Assembly (NCBI GenBank): GCA_035578155.1
Contig: JAPWDM010000005.1
Span: 44,575,954 to 44,639,953 of the forward strand
Direction of reading: 5' to 3'
Source: Brachynemurus nebulosus
Lineage: Eukaryota; Arthropoda; Insecta; Neuroptera; Myrmeleontidae
Length of the DNA stretch: 64,000 bases
A model generated the notes under the pieces. That model was given only the letters and a program-made list of their open reading frames with translations, did not search any database and was not told where the DNA came from. A program made the position numbers and the translations under genes. Shown here in pieces: positions 34,321-46,123 of the stretch (position 1 is its first letter; each line of letters begins with the position of its first letter).

Positions 34321-35762
34321 TAACATTACATCAAAACAAGGTATTGAACAATTATTACTAGCTGTACTCGGGACGTCGTTTGCGTGAAGCGTTGTTATAA
34401 AATCAGTGAGAAATATATATGATATATTTAGTATAATATATATAATATATTGGTATCTAAATCGCCAACTATCTACAGTATCAGTACCTACAATTTTCCA
34501 AAAACATTCCATGTACAGATACGGTCTCGTTACAATTTTATGATATGTGTATTGTGTATATAGATTAGTAATGCACTGCATTTTAAATATAATCTTATTT
34601 ATAAGAACTGAAAATGACTCATTTCAAAAATAAAATTTTGTAACATATATAAAAGTTATTATAATTTCTACTATCCTATTTCAATATATTAGATAGTAGA
34701 TCTTGTGAGAGATAGTTATATTACGAGCTTGTCTGATACATAAATTAAGGTGAATGAGTTATTTTCACTTGTCGTTGTTTTCACTATAAGTAATAAATAT
34801 ATTATGTACTTGGTAAATAAAATATATTTATTGATTGTTTTTTAAAGGTTTTTTGGATATAAATTTAATATTTTGCGGGTTTTATTGGTCTTATTATATC
34901 ATACGCATCTGTTTAATCATAAGTTTAACCTTTCGCGTATTATAAAATTTATAAATAATTAGTCTCTTTGTCAAAACCACTAGAATAATATGAACATGCC
35001 ATATTTAAGTTTGTGGGCTTTTAATATCTGGGTTTTAATATATGGGTTACTATAATACTATTATAATTATATAGTAATTAAACTTTATGTCCTTAAAGAA
35101 TTACGGTCAGATTAACTGTTATTTACGAGATTAAATTTCAGACTTTTTATTAATTGCTATTCATTTTTGTTGTAGAAGCTCTAATAGCACATTATTTTGC
35201 TAACCCGTCAGATGTCAGAAAACTACGGTCCGCGGGCCAGATCTGACCCACCTGCTGTTTTTAATCCGGTTCGCCAATTAATATTTTGTCTTTTTTAACT
35301 TTAATAATGTTTTTTGATGGTCAATTTTTTGAATGAATACTTTTAGTAGAAGATAGCTAAATAAATTATTTAAAGTTTAAAGAAATGGGTTAATTCAAAT
35401 TCTAGAATGATGATACGATCCACTAAAATCACCTGCATGGGGAGTTACATTTGTATTGGAAATGTATACCTCTAATACGAAAAGATATTTTCAAAAACAT
35501 AAAATAAAGATATAAATTTCCAAACAATTTTATACCAAGCGAAGTCAAGTTTTAGTATTATAAAAAGATTATCTCAAAATTCCATTATGTTATATTTTAT
35601 TAAATTTTATTAAATTTTTTTTAAACTTACAAATAAATATAGTAACCTGACGAAAATTAGGTGCTTTAAATGTCCCTATCATGTTTAATAATTAACCTTT
35701 ATGTAGTCAAAATTATTTATCTCCCTGGAAATAGCGGGCTGTGGGTCAGAAAACAAATATAA
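34321..35762. mobile_element. Insertion I in R1 copy C4, including a hAT-like terminus
   Basis: R1 sequence stops at 34320 and resumes at about 35763 with only ~10 bp missing, so this 1.44-kb block is an insertion or composite of insertions. Around 35207-35275, AAACTACGGTCCGCGGGCCA GATCTGACCC is a typical hAT-family terminus (ACTACGGCCCGCGGGCC type). The right part (TAGCGGGCTGTGGGTCAG near 35733) may be its partner. No transposase ORF. Confidence 0.5.
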
Positions 35763-35891
35763 GCTGTTATTGATAAAAAAAATTTAACTACGATTGAAAC
35801 ATTTGGTTAATTTATTTGCAATTAAATAGTTATAATTTTGAACTATTTGTGTGAGCCTTACTGTACTATGCTTCGAAACATTTGAAATCTT
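35763..35891 (+). repeat. R1 copy C4, part 2 of 3
   Basis: GCTGTTATTGATAAAA ... GAACTATTTGTGTGAGCCTTACTGTAC ... GAAATCTT continues the R1 order exactly where part 1 ended. Confidence 0.65.
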
Positions 35892-36011
35892 CCAGTGGTG
35901 TGATTGTTTACGCTAACAAGAAGAGTATATCAAGTACACTGTTCAAATTTTTGTTGAAGAGTTTTGTTATCTAGTGATTGCTATCTAGCGAATATTATCT
36001 CGTTTTCGAAA

Positions 36012-36401
36012 ATGCCGAAATCTAAAGTCATTTATGAGGAAATGAATTCCGTGATTTTAAAATTGATAAACTATTTTATTTTAGAATTGCAAAATCGTGG
36101 TCCTTTGATTCCTTTAACTGTCGCACAAGAGGTAAATATAAAATTTTTGCAAATATATTAATTTATTAAGTAACACTCATGATTAATTTTAACATTTTAA
36201 TTAAATACAATATTGCGCGGTTTTAGAGAGTAGCTTCAGCATTAAATTTAAGTATATCTTCAAGTACAAGAGCAGTTCAAGTGGCAAAAAAACCAGCTGA
36301 GCCTAAGGAACGCAAAAAAAGAATGTGTCCCAAAACTACCGACTGCGATTCAGTTGTAAAAAATGATATTATAAGGACCATTTATGATATGCACCGACAT
36401 G
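36012..36401 (+). pseudogene. Transposase-like N-terminal (helix-turn-helix) fragment, two exons
   Basis: Exon 1 (36012-36131) encodes MPKSKVIYEEMNSV.. and ends NRGPLIPLTVAQE at a GTAAAT donor. The intron at 36132-36226 ends in TTTTAG. Exon 2 (36227-36401) continues RVASALNLSISSSTRAV, then a basic KERKKRMCP linker and DSVVKNDIIRTIYDMHRHG before a GTATGT donor. The pattern GPLIPL..V.ERVA.AL.IS..T, basic linker, then V.R.I..MY resembles the N-terminal DNA-binding part of insect transposase-like proteins related to the Tc1/mariner group, recalled from memory. No third exon or catalytic domain was found downstream, so it is called a fragment. An ORF starting at TTG (35964) is not relevant. Confidence 0.5.
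36132..36226 (+). other. Candidate GT-AG intron (95 nt)
   Basis: Donor GAG|GTAAAT, acceptor TTTTAG|AGAG after a T-rich stretch. It joins VAQE to RVASAL in frame, giving the expected E-R-V-A motif; without splicing the frame is closed by stops. This motif restoration is the main support. Confidence 0.5.
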
Positions 36402-37068
36402 GTATGTGCCATCATTGTAAATTATCTGGATACTTTTTAGAAATTTCACATAATATTAGATATTAAAATAAAAGTATAACATTTTTCTAAACATCATTTT
36501 ATAACATCAGAAAGACTGTGGACAAAAAAAACTGAATAATATAATTATTATAATACTAAAGTTAGTCATAGCACACTTATTAACATCATAACTTAATTGA
36601 GTAAGTAATAGCTATTTCAAAATACTTTCCAGTAGAAAATTGTAACTTTGTTCCTTAAATATGTTGAAATTTTATTCTAATTGCTCAATTAAATTTTTAA
36701 ATTATATAATTAAGTATTTTTATTTACTGAACTAAATTCACCACAGTATAGATCCATTACTGTATAAAATTTTGTGTTGTGCCAAGATCTGCGAAAGATG
36801 AAAGTGACGTTAAAATGATTTTCCGGGGCCTTGGTGCCTTGAAGGGCCTAAAATAGAAACAATTCTAAAACTGCTGGTATAGGTACCCATACTAAGTTCT
36901 TACGGTGCGGAAATTACCCATGCTAATAAAATATCAAGATAGTTATTTTAGAGTCATTGGGCGAGCAGGGTCAAGTGCTATAAATAATTGATTTTGCACA
37001 GAATTTTGGAATATATGATTGAATTGACCTATAAATTTTACCTATAATTCAGATAATTTTATGCGAAT

Positions 37069-37089
37069 GACCCCGCGGGTCGCAGCTAG
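37069..37089 (+). mobile_element. Helitron-like 3' terminus
   Basis: A GACCC-CGC-GGGTC hairpin (37069-37081) is followed by GCAG, then CTAG and a T. Helitrons end in a short GC-rich hairpin a few bases before CTRR, inserted before T. The 5' TC end and any Rep/helicase gene are not seen. Confidence 0.4.
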
Positions 37090-37821
37090 TTAGTATTAAT
37101 TTAATTTTGTCTGTCTGTCCGTCTTGAAATCTTTTAAACACGCCAGTAATATTAAGTACTAATAAAATTTGATTTTGATAGTATTTAATTGAACTGGCAG
37201 TCCTAAGCCTGTGTGAAGTGTGAAGGAAAGATTTTTGAATAAAACAAAAATTATTTTATGAAATTCTACTGAGTGCATTTGAGTCCACACTAGGTAAGCG
37301 CCTTTTTAACTCATGCAGTGTTTCCCAGCACTATGGAAGAAAATGATTACATGAGACGAAAGTACACTAATAATTTATATTAATAAAGTAAAATTTTTGC
37401 GAAGTAATTTATTTGCTATTATGAGCTGAATTTCCACAAAGTCACGCTCACAATCAAGGCCGTGGACGAGTAAAAAAAGCTCCTTTTATATTCTCCCGGG
37501 CTCCCGACCGATAGCTATGAATCCGCTCATAAAGCAAAAGTCCTTTTCCGATGCTGCAACCCCGACTACCCCCTCTTGTTGGGCCTGCAACACAATTCTA
37601 GGCATTTTTAGGGAATTACTTCCGTTAAAATAACTAACGATTCATCCTCAAAATTGACACTTTGACTTACAAAATCTTATTTAAAATAAAGATAATAAAT
37701 AAAGTTGATTATATCAAAATTGTAAATAAATACAGCAGTACAAAAAAGAAATTGAAAATATTTTAACAGTGTACTTTTAAGATACATTATTTATACCAAT
37801 ACCTAGATGCGCATGTCATTT

Positions 37822-38128
37822 ATTAAGAGCAACTTTTGGCAGACAACTCATTATAATTACGTCTTCTTCTGGAGTGTAATTAAAAATAGGTAACAACGTA
37901 AGTCGCCTCTTAGTAAATAATTCATATAATTATCATTCATACTTCTATTGTTTTGGTTTAATTAGGTTGGATTAAATTGTTATATTATCTTTTTCTAACT
38001 CGTAATATTGAATAGAGAAGAAATTTTTTAAGGAGTGTTAATAATTTTGTATTCAATTATTGGTGTAAAATTCATATGATGTCACTCTGAAGGGTTGAGT
38101 TTATTTATTACGTAATTGTCTAAACATA
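37822..38128 (+). repeat. R1 copy C4, part 3 of 3
   Basis: ATTAAGAGCAACTTTTGGCA GACAACTC ... TACGTAATTGTCTAAA matches the outer third of the palindrome arm, diverged, ending about 14 bp before a TA-rich tract. Confidence 0.7.
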
Positions 38129-38141
38129 TTAATCGGACGAT

Positions 38142-38420
<279 letters not shown>

Positions 38421-38434
38421 TTTATATAAATTAT

Positions 38435-38520
38435 AGAACAATAAGGTTCAGTTAGGTTTGACACCAAATTTTCTTAGGTTCGGTTAGGTTAGATCAAGTT
38501 CCGTTAGTTCAGTTATATTA
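38435..38520. repeat. Degenerate GGTTAGGTT-type repeat
   Basis: GGTTCAGTTAGGTTTGACAC, GGTTCGGTTAGGTTAGATCA and related steps. This is a loose variant of GTTAGGTTAG repeats; it is not a clean TTAGG telomeric array. Confidence 0.5.
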
Positions 38521-38689
38521 GAAAAAATTTTCGTTCACATTACTCCACCCACCGCCGGAGGTTTCTAGAACCGCCCCGGTAGAGGATTTTCTTATTTTCT
38601 TATTTTCTCAAAAACTAGCTAACCTAGAATAATAGTTCAAAAACCTTTTTTATGTGATTTTTTTCCGTCTTTGCAATGGTGTATAAAAA

Positions 38690-38880
38690 TGTGGCAAAAA
38701 CTTTCAAATTTTATAGCAAATTTTGGCAAAAAACTAATTTTTTGCAAGAACAAAAACCATGTTCCTGGCATCCGACGTGTCTGGCTGAAGAACTCATCCA
38801 AGATTTTTGGATTCCCAACGTTCTCACCAAATTTGGTAAACCTAGGACATTTCGTTCGAGAGTTATCGTGCTGATACATA
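38690..38880 (+). repeat. R2 repeat copy next to (TA)n
   Basis: CATGTTCCTGGCATCCGACG TGTCTGGCT ... GACATTTCGTTCGAGAGTTA TCGTGC, directly followed by an ATACATACATA ramp into TA. Same arrangement as at 31530-31697. Confidence 0.7.
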
Positions 38881-38881
38881 A

Positions 38882-38972
<91 letters not shown>
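38881..38972. repeat. (TA)n microsatellite
   Basis: About 90 bp, starting as TACA units and becoming pure TA, between R2 and an R1 distal fragment. Confidence 0.95.
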
Positions 38973-38975
<3 letters not shown>

Positions 38976-39095
38976 TTTAGTGAATATTATTTTTGGTGTC
39001 TAGGGACCTCAAAACTAATTTCTGCCATATTCCCGGGCTCAAGTCGTGTCATGAGACCTAGTGGAATAGCTGAATTTCTGGAAATTCGCTAAAAA
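38973..39095 (+). repeat. R1 distal-end fragment
   Basis: TTAGTGAATATTATTTTTGG TGTCTAGGGACCTCAAAA ... CTGGAAATTCGCTAA. Truncated at nearly the same internal point as 38289-38420. Confidence 0.65.
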
Positions 39096-40340
39096 GATAG
39101 CATATTATGTAATTGGGGTTGTAAGTTGTATACACATCGACAAAAAAGTTAGGCACAACGGTGAACGCATAATTGCGCGAATGCAATTAAAATTATGTCG
39201 AATTTGAAATGTACTAAAAACAAACGCCAATCTTCGGTTGTTAGCTAAAATTTACTCATATAGTATTTTTTACAATAAACAAGCAATTTCATAGTAGGTA
39301 GTCAATAATAAAAGTGTAGTAAGCTGTGGTTCTTTACCACCAATCGTATGTAAAGTACAAAACTTCGCACAACTGTATGTAAAACATAACTTACCCAGAT
39401 AGTATTTTGTACAGTAAATAAGCAATTTCATAGTAGTCGTAGATAGAAGATTTTTTTATTAAAAATTTCCAAATGACACTAAATATTTAGATATAGTAAG
39501 TACGACGAAATTGTAGAAAGTACTAGAAAAAAAACAGCGAAACAAGGCCAAATAAGTATTTTATTTGTAAGAATTTCTTCTTCTTCTTCTTTTTGTCTGT
39601 CTATGTGTGTGCAGCAATTCGTAGGTATGTATTGTACTCTGAAGATGTCGTCGATTCCACTTAGAAAATATTCACAGCACAATTTAATATAAAAGATCAC
39701 ACAACACCTTTCGTTGCAGGGTGTTACGTCACTCACCCATCAACCTACTCCCTCCTCTCCCACGTCCATGTTGCCTCCCCCTTTTGGGGAATGGGAGGTG
39801 AAATTGTCATTCAACAACCGTCACATCCAGGCAGACATAGTATTATATATATAGCAGTGTTCTAACGCTTTGTGTCTTCGGCGGGATGATGATATTCGAG
39901 AGAATCATGGCGCAGTTACCGGTAGACACAAACAAATGTACATACATATATGTGAAGTGAAGTGAAAATTAAGGATACAAGAAGTGGTAGAACTGGTAGA
40001 AGTGGCACACAAAGTGGTAAAAAGGTGTACAGCGTAAGTCCCTTAAAGCTTCAGTTGTAAATCTCCGTGAGCGACTGTGAACAATTTTGAAAATACTTAT
40101 TGTTAGTCCAATAAATGCTAAAATTCACAAAGTGCTTAATTTGCCATCTATCTAGATCGAGTCAGGAAGTTTATGAAGAGGGCATTTTAAATGTCTGCCA
40201 AACGATAGTAAGCTTGAAAGGTAATCCTATTAAAAGAAATTATGACATTAATCTAAATTTCAAACTTATTTTTCCACGGGAAACTGATGTATTCTCAAGT
40301 AATAATAGCCTATAACGTTTTTCTTTTAATAATCAACTAT
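39096..40340. other. Non-coding stretch; possible untranslated first exon near 39850-40033
   Basis: 39720-40035 is GC-richer than its surroundings. A TATATATA at 39845-39852 precedes it, and GTAAGT (40034-40039) could be a donor. There is no coding ORF and no good initiator, so this is weak. Confidence 0.25.
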
Positions 40341-42845
40341 TGTATTCAGTGTCGGCCCAAGGGCATTACAAACGGTGCATTGTACTAGGTGCGCGTTTTT
40401 GAAGGCCAAGCGCCACTGACTGATCAAAAACTTAAATGAGACCTTTAACTCGGCAATTGACAAGTCGTGATCTATCGACAAAATATCCTCATTTTGTGCT
40501 AGTTTTTATCTTTAGGTACTCAACATATAAAAAAAATAATTGAAAAAAATACCCTTTAGTTTTTTTTTTTAAATGGAGGGTCATCTATAGGTGACACTGG
40601 GCGTTATTTGTAGTATGAACTGACTAAAACGGTATGAAATTCCCGGCAAAAAATCACTTTCATTATAAGCTTGAATCATAAATAATAATTTGTTATAACA
40701 GTAATAACAGTACCTACTCTTTAGACATTTTTATAACAGCGAAAATACCACAAGATACACTCACGGGCAATAAAATAGCAAACTGTTTGAAACAACAGAA
40801 TTAATTTGACCGTTAACATAACTTCAGTGTTGCCAAATTAAAACCATGCATACTACTAAGTATTAACATTTTAGTCGTAACACATTTATTTTTAAAATTT
40901 GTTATATTGTCTGTAAAAAAAATTTACAAATCACTGTCACCTAGAGGGGAATTCTCGAGTTAAAAGACGACATTGATTTATTTCGTGGAGTTTTTTATTC
41001 CATCCTGTTGTTACTATTATAAAAACTATATTAACATTATACAGTATATAAGAGTACAGGGGGCAAACAGCTATTTTGCGTACAGAAATGTGTGCGCCAA
41101 GTTAGTACTTCTCCCGCATGAGTAATAAAAAAGTTTTTTTTTTCTCATCGTTTTCTCAGTAGTAAAAGAAAAAATTTTCAAAAAACATTTCGTCAAACGA
41201 ATGTTGAATATATTTAGAAGCTCTGTACAAAATTTCAAAGCAATCGATCCACTAGAACTTGAGATATCATGTCAACCGTTTCAAAAAACATATTTTCGAA
41301 AAAAACGAGTTTAAAGTTTGAAGTCTCGTGTAGGGCAGCCTTAGTCATTTATAAAGTGTTATACTTATACATTTTTTTAATCAGCGATCCTTGCCTCGTA
41401 CAATGTTCCTTCCTCTAAACTTTGAAAACATGGACAAAAAAAAAGCAATCAATTTTTTTGAATTTCTAGACCCAAATACTGCCTTAAACCACGTTTGTCG
41501 TGTCTACTATGATTTCAGTACCTTCTATAGATGTAAATGAACCGGTACCTTAGACAACTTTGACCATAAAATGAATATGCATTCATCGGATTTTCAGTGT
41601 ACGTTGCATCAAATACGAATGCAGCAATGTACTACGTCGCATATGATATATCATTTTTCTTTCTACGGCTCCAACGAACACATATTCTCCGACAACAAAC
41701 AAGCAAACGACAGCAGCAATAGCAATGCAAAACCACGATCACAAAATATCATATACGTAGATATAGAAAATAAATCGTGATCGTACAAATATAAGACTCC
41801 GGCAGAAGCAGCAATATTCAACGTTATTTCATATTATTGGTATCTGTTTCCCTATAACCATGCTTGTCATAAACTAAAGGTGTTTATTGTATGACCAAAT
41901 TTATTTGACATCCACTTAGTGTTGCACGCGCAAAATAACAAATATTTTTTTTACCACCTTTCGGATTATTTACCCCCAATCACCATAATAATGAGAATTT
42001 ATTCGAGTGAATCGTGCAAGAATAGCGTGTATATCGACGGTAATAAGGTGTTTGACATGGGTCGATTATAGGGTCGATTGAACACACAAATTTATGAAAA
42101 TGGGCAAAATCGAAAAATATATGATTATAGAAAAATTTTTAAATCGAACGAGAATAGATAGGTTTTAATCATGTTTTTGATTAAAACTTAATGTGTTTTT
42201 CCAATTTGGTGTAACAATAATTTTTCTAACAATTGTCACAGTGTCTATGGGAAACTTTAATAAGATTTCCTTGTATACAATATATTATTTTCAACTGATT
42301 TTTCTTTGTGATCATACGACTGATGAAAATCATGTGATCGTATCAGTGAATGAAGAAAAAAGAATACTAAAATGAAAGTAAAATTCGCCGAGAAAGTACA
42401 CGCAGAATTTGCATTCTATCGGAATATTTGTAAAAAAAAATATTACGAGGTAATTTAGCGACTAAAGAGGTTTCTCATTATCAAAAATGAAAAAAAAAAT
42501 TCTAAATTTTGAGTACCACAATAAAATCTTCTGTACTGAAATAGTAAATGGTATTGGTAAATCTAGCTGATAGAAAAGGTGAGTATAAAGCCATCAGTAT
42601 TCGATTAGTCTATAGGTATTAGAACTATTGCTCAAATTTTTACCGAAAAAATAACCTATTGCACTGTACGTTTTAACAAGTGTAGAGATGCCCCCATGGA
42701 TGCAATGAGCTGAAATTCAATAAGTGAGGTTATTTCCTAGGCATAATAGTACCATAAGAGTAGGGGTAAATTTTAGGCAAAATTGGGATTCGACCCAACT
42801 TTGGGCCGCCAACACGATAAAATTTTAGCAAACTACTTGAATATA
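40341..42845. other. Non-coding stretch
   Basis: CAGTGTCGGCCCAAGGGCAT at about 40348 resembles a hAT-like terminus. 41560-41790 is mildly GC-richer with CAG/CAA runs and no supported gene. Nothing else recognised. Confidence 0.35.
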
Positions 42846-42847
42846 TA

Positions 42848-43897
42848 CAGTGAAAAAATTTGTGTTAAAATTAACACATTTCACATGCCCAGAACGGGTC
42901 CACTCAATTTTTTGTTTTGTTTTAACACAAAGCATATGTGTCAAATCTTTACATAAGATTTGTGTCAATGATTTGACACACAAAACGACATATATTTTAT
43001 GTTAATTTTACACAACTACTTAGTTATAATTTTACCACAATGATGTGTAAAATTAACTGATTTAGATTGTAGAAGTTTACGGAGCAAATATGTTGGTATA
43101 TTACTTTTTAAGTTAATATTTTTTTTATTTATTTATTATATAAATGAAAGGAAATAGTAAAAAATAATTTTTCAGTACTTAAACTTTTTTATTTAATATT
43201 TCTACAAAATTGTGCTCTGATAAAAATAATGTTGAAGCAATACCCATTGTGAAGATCGTTGTCAAACTGAACGTGGAAGGCAAAATGTAACGACTACTCT
43301 TCCTTCTTTACCTGATCTTTGCCGTTTGAATGTGTTCTGGAACGCCGAATATTCGATAATTTTTTAATTAATTGAAGTAAATTCTGCAAACAAAGAAAAA
43401 AATTCAATCTATAATATTTTTAATTAACTTAACAGTATTTAATATCTAAATAATTAAAACCAATTTAACCTTAGGAATACGCTTTTGATTTTGAAATATT
43501 CCGTCTGTTTCTATACATAGATGTTTCTGTTGAACGCACGTCGCACAGTGTCCAATACTGCAATAATTATGGCAATGATGCTATACCGATGCTGCAAGCT
43601 ACCACTACCCCCGCTCTTATAACTAAAGGAACAGATGCGAGCGAAACCAGTTTTGTGATGTTCGAAATACACAAATGAGATAATTTATGACATTCTTTCG
43701 CATTTAACACAAACATTGTGTTATTTGTGTGTTATTCAAAACAGATTAACATTTTAATTCTGTTAAATCAAAATTTTTGTTAATTTTCATTTAACACAAA
43801 CACTAAATGTTACATTAACACAGGGTTGGGTTACTTATTTAACACAAAAATTTTAACCACTAGTTTTTTTTTAAGCAGAACACAAATTTTTTCACTG
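42848..43897. mobile_element. CAGTGAAAAAATTTGTGTTA inverted-repeat element
   Basis: Left end TA-CAGTGAAAAAATTTGTGT; right end in reverse complement CAGTGAAAAAATTTGTGTTC. TA lies before the left end and TG after the right end, a possible decayed TA duplication. Both subterminal regions are dense in TTAACAC and GTGTTAA. No transposase ORF in ~1.05 kb. Confidence 0.7.
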
Positions 43898-45284
43898 TGT
43901 AATGTTTCGATCGATTATCTACAACGTATCCAAAATTCATCTTCCTAGGGCGACTGGAGGGAACAGAGAGGGAAAAAGTGTTTTCGGGAGGTTTGACACG
44001 CCTACAGCTCCTCAGAATAAACCTAAAGGTGCTGAAATTTTGTATACTACTTAAGCTAGTACTTACCTTGGAAGTAAGATGCTTACAGCCTCCCTCCCCC
44101 AAATATGTAAATCTAGAGGACTGAAATTTTGTATATAAGTTGAGTTAGCATTCAGGGTGTGCCTTTCGGGAGGTTTCAATTTTTGATCTCTACCCCCACG
44201 ATTTCCATCATGGAGTCGAGTTTTTGATCCAAAAAGGAAACGATAGATTTAACCTTTTTAGTGGAAGACAAAAAAATTAATATGGATCTCGAAGGTTCGG
44301 AAAAAATGTTCACCTTGAACAAACAAAAAATAAAATACTAGAAACAATTATGAAGTATGATGAAAGCGACGAAAGTCTTGTCCCACATATTGTTTTCGAA
44401 GAGAAAAACACTTATTTATTTTTAACACCACCCGCCTCCCCTTATTTGTCAACAACCGTACTAGTTCACACAATCCTTTGAGTTTATTTTAACCCTGTCT
44501 ACATCCATCCCCTTCTCCCCTCAAAACACAAACGTTATATATCAAATAACTGAATAATGAAATGACAAAGTCAATATATTTTATTTCTATTATTAAACTT
44601 TTGCTGCAAAAGTTGAAAAGGTAACTAACTATAGGTATGAACACACCATCTTGTTGCGGTGGGTAGGAAGACGAGGGGGAAAGTGTCGCGGGATGGAGTG
44701 GTAAACGGTGAATGAGTGAATCATTTGTGGTGTTGTATTTCTTTTCTCTTTTATTTACAACAAAAACGTATAGTACTGTCAGTGCAGGATACCTATAGAA
44801 AGTGGAGTCGAAGAAAAAGTGAGCACCATACCCGGGCGTGCTGGAACGGGTGGAACAACTTGTAAAGTAATCTTATCTATTCCACATAGCTTTCTTTTTA
44901 TCCACTTGTATTCGTCTTCTTACTCTGTTTCTCTCCGGACCGGCTTTGTTTGTGCACTAGTTGGCGCTTACCTAGGTCTGTTTGTTGTCTCTGTTTCACT
45001 TGATGTGATGACATAAGTTTTCAAAGAAGACACTGTGGATGAACAATTACCGAGCAAATGTTGGTTGGTCGGTGATTGTATAGAAACATGATAAATGGAT
45101 TGATACTTGGACCAACTCGCTGTTGGGAAATATCACCAAAGAAATATGTTGCAAAGAAGTTTACTTTGATTTGAAATGGATGAATCACTTTTTTTTCGAT
45201 CGTTGGATCAATTTATTCAAAAATGCTTGAAAATCATCTACGAAGTCAGGTTACCTTCAGTTCAATATTGGCTTGTGCAACTTC
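43898..45284. other. Non-coding stretch; weak candidate first exon at 44781-44818
   Basis: Two GCTGAAATTTTGTATA-like repeats near 44030 and 44118 look like transposon debris. TCAGTG (44779-44784) with a GTGAGC donor 38 nt later could be a tiny untranslated exon, without a TATA box. No coding sequence supported. Confidence 0.3.
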
Positions 45285-46123
45285 TTAAGGGGCACCACTA
45301 GTGCGACATTTTGAAATTTTTTTGCATGTTTTGATAATCTATACCTTTAAAAATAACATACTAAAATTTCAAGTGCCTATCTCAAATAGTTTTTGAGTTA
45401 CAGCCATCTGAAGAGCGAATTCTGATTTTCATTGTTAACTTTGAGGTATTGAGAAATGTATGAAGGCTAATAGTTCGGGAGTTTTTGGATGTAGCTGCCA
45501 GTCACATGTTGTGGAGCAGCTAGACCCTGGCACATTTAAACGACTCATCTAGTTTTACTATGACCGTTATAGTGAGTCCATCATAAATAATTTTAGTAAA
45601 AATTCTCAGTGATTAAAACTAAAAGGTAAGATAAAGAAAAACTACATTTTTCAAATTTGCTGCAGCTATAACTCGAAGACAAATCATCCGATCGATTTGA
45701 TTCTCATTGCAGCTTCTTTTATGCCTATATGTTTCTTCGTGTCATGAACCTCCAGTTTTCCGATCGAATAAAAAATGTAATTTTCGCAGGCCAAAAATCA
45801 TCAAATTTTCGAGTAAAATTTGAAACTTTTTTTAAAAACTCCGCCATTTTGTTTAATTTCAACTTTTTTTTCGATTGAGGTTCACGGCACGAGCAATACC
45901 TTCTAGTTTAATAGGCTTTTTGGTTTTTTTTTAATTTCAGGCATTGTGAAGGTCGCTATCACTGCAGCAGTGGGGGAACTTTTTTTTGGGGCCTTGGGAG
46001 ATCTCGAATAACTCACTGAATTTTCAGTTTTTTTGTACAAAAATTTTATCTTGAATATACATCAACGAATATATCCTTAAAATTTTAAAACATTCAGGCG
46101 GTCACACTAGTGGTCCCCCTTAA
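45285..46123. mobile_element. TTAA-flanked GGGG(C/G)ACCACTAGTG element
   Basis: Ends TTAAGGGGCACCACTAGTGC and, in reverse complement, TTAAGGGGGACCACTAGTGT. TTAA lies at both junctions, as in the 12749 and 28786 elements, but the internal sequence is unrelated. About 830 bp, no transposase ORF. Confidence 0.75.

Larger units (their letters stand above)
35892..37821. mobile_element. Insertion II in R1 copy C4, carrying a transposase-like fragment
   Basis: R1 stops at GAAATCTT (35891) and resumes at ATTAAGAGC (37822), so 1.93 kb is inserted. It contains a two-exon transposase-like N-terminus (36012-36401) and a Helitron-like 3' end (37069-37089), so it is likely composite. No clean target duplication seen. 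Confidence 0.5.

Noticed and set aside
38435..38520. GGTTAGGTT-like steps considered as interstitial telomere repeat
   Set aside because: Spacing and sequence are too irregular for a (TTAGG)n array.
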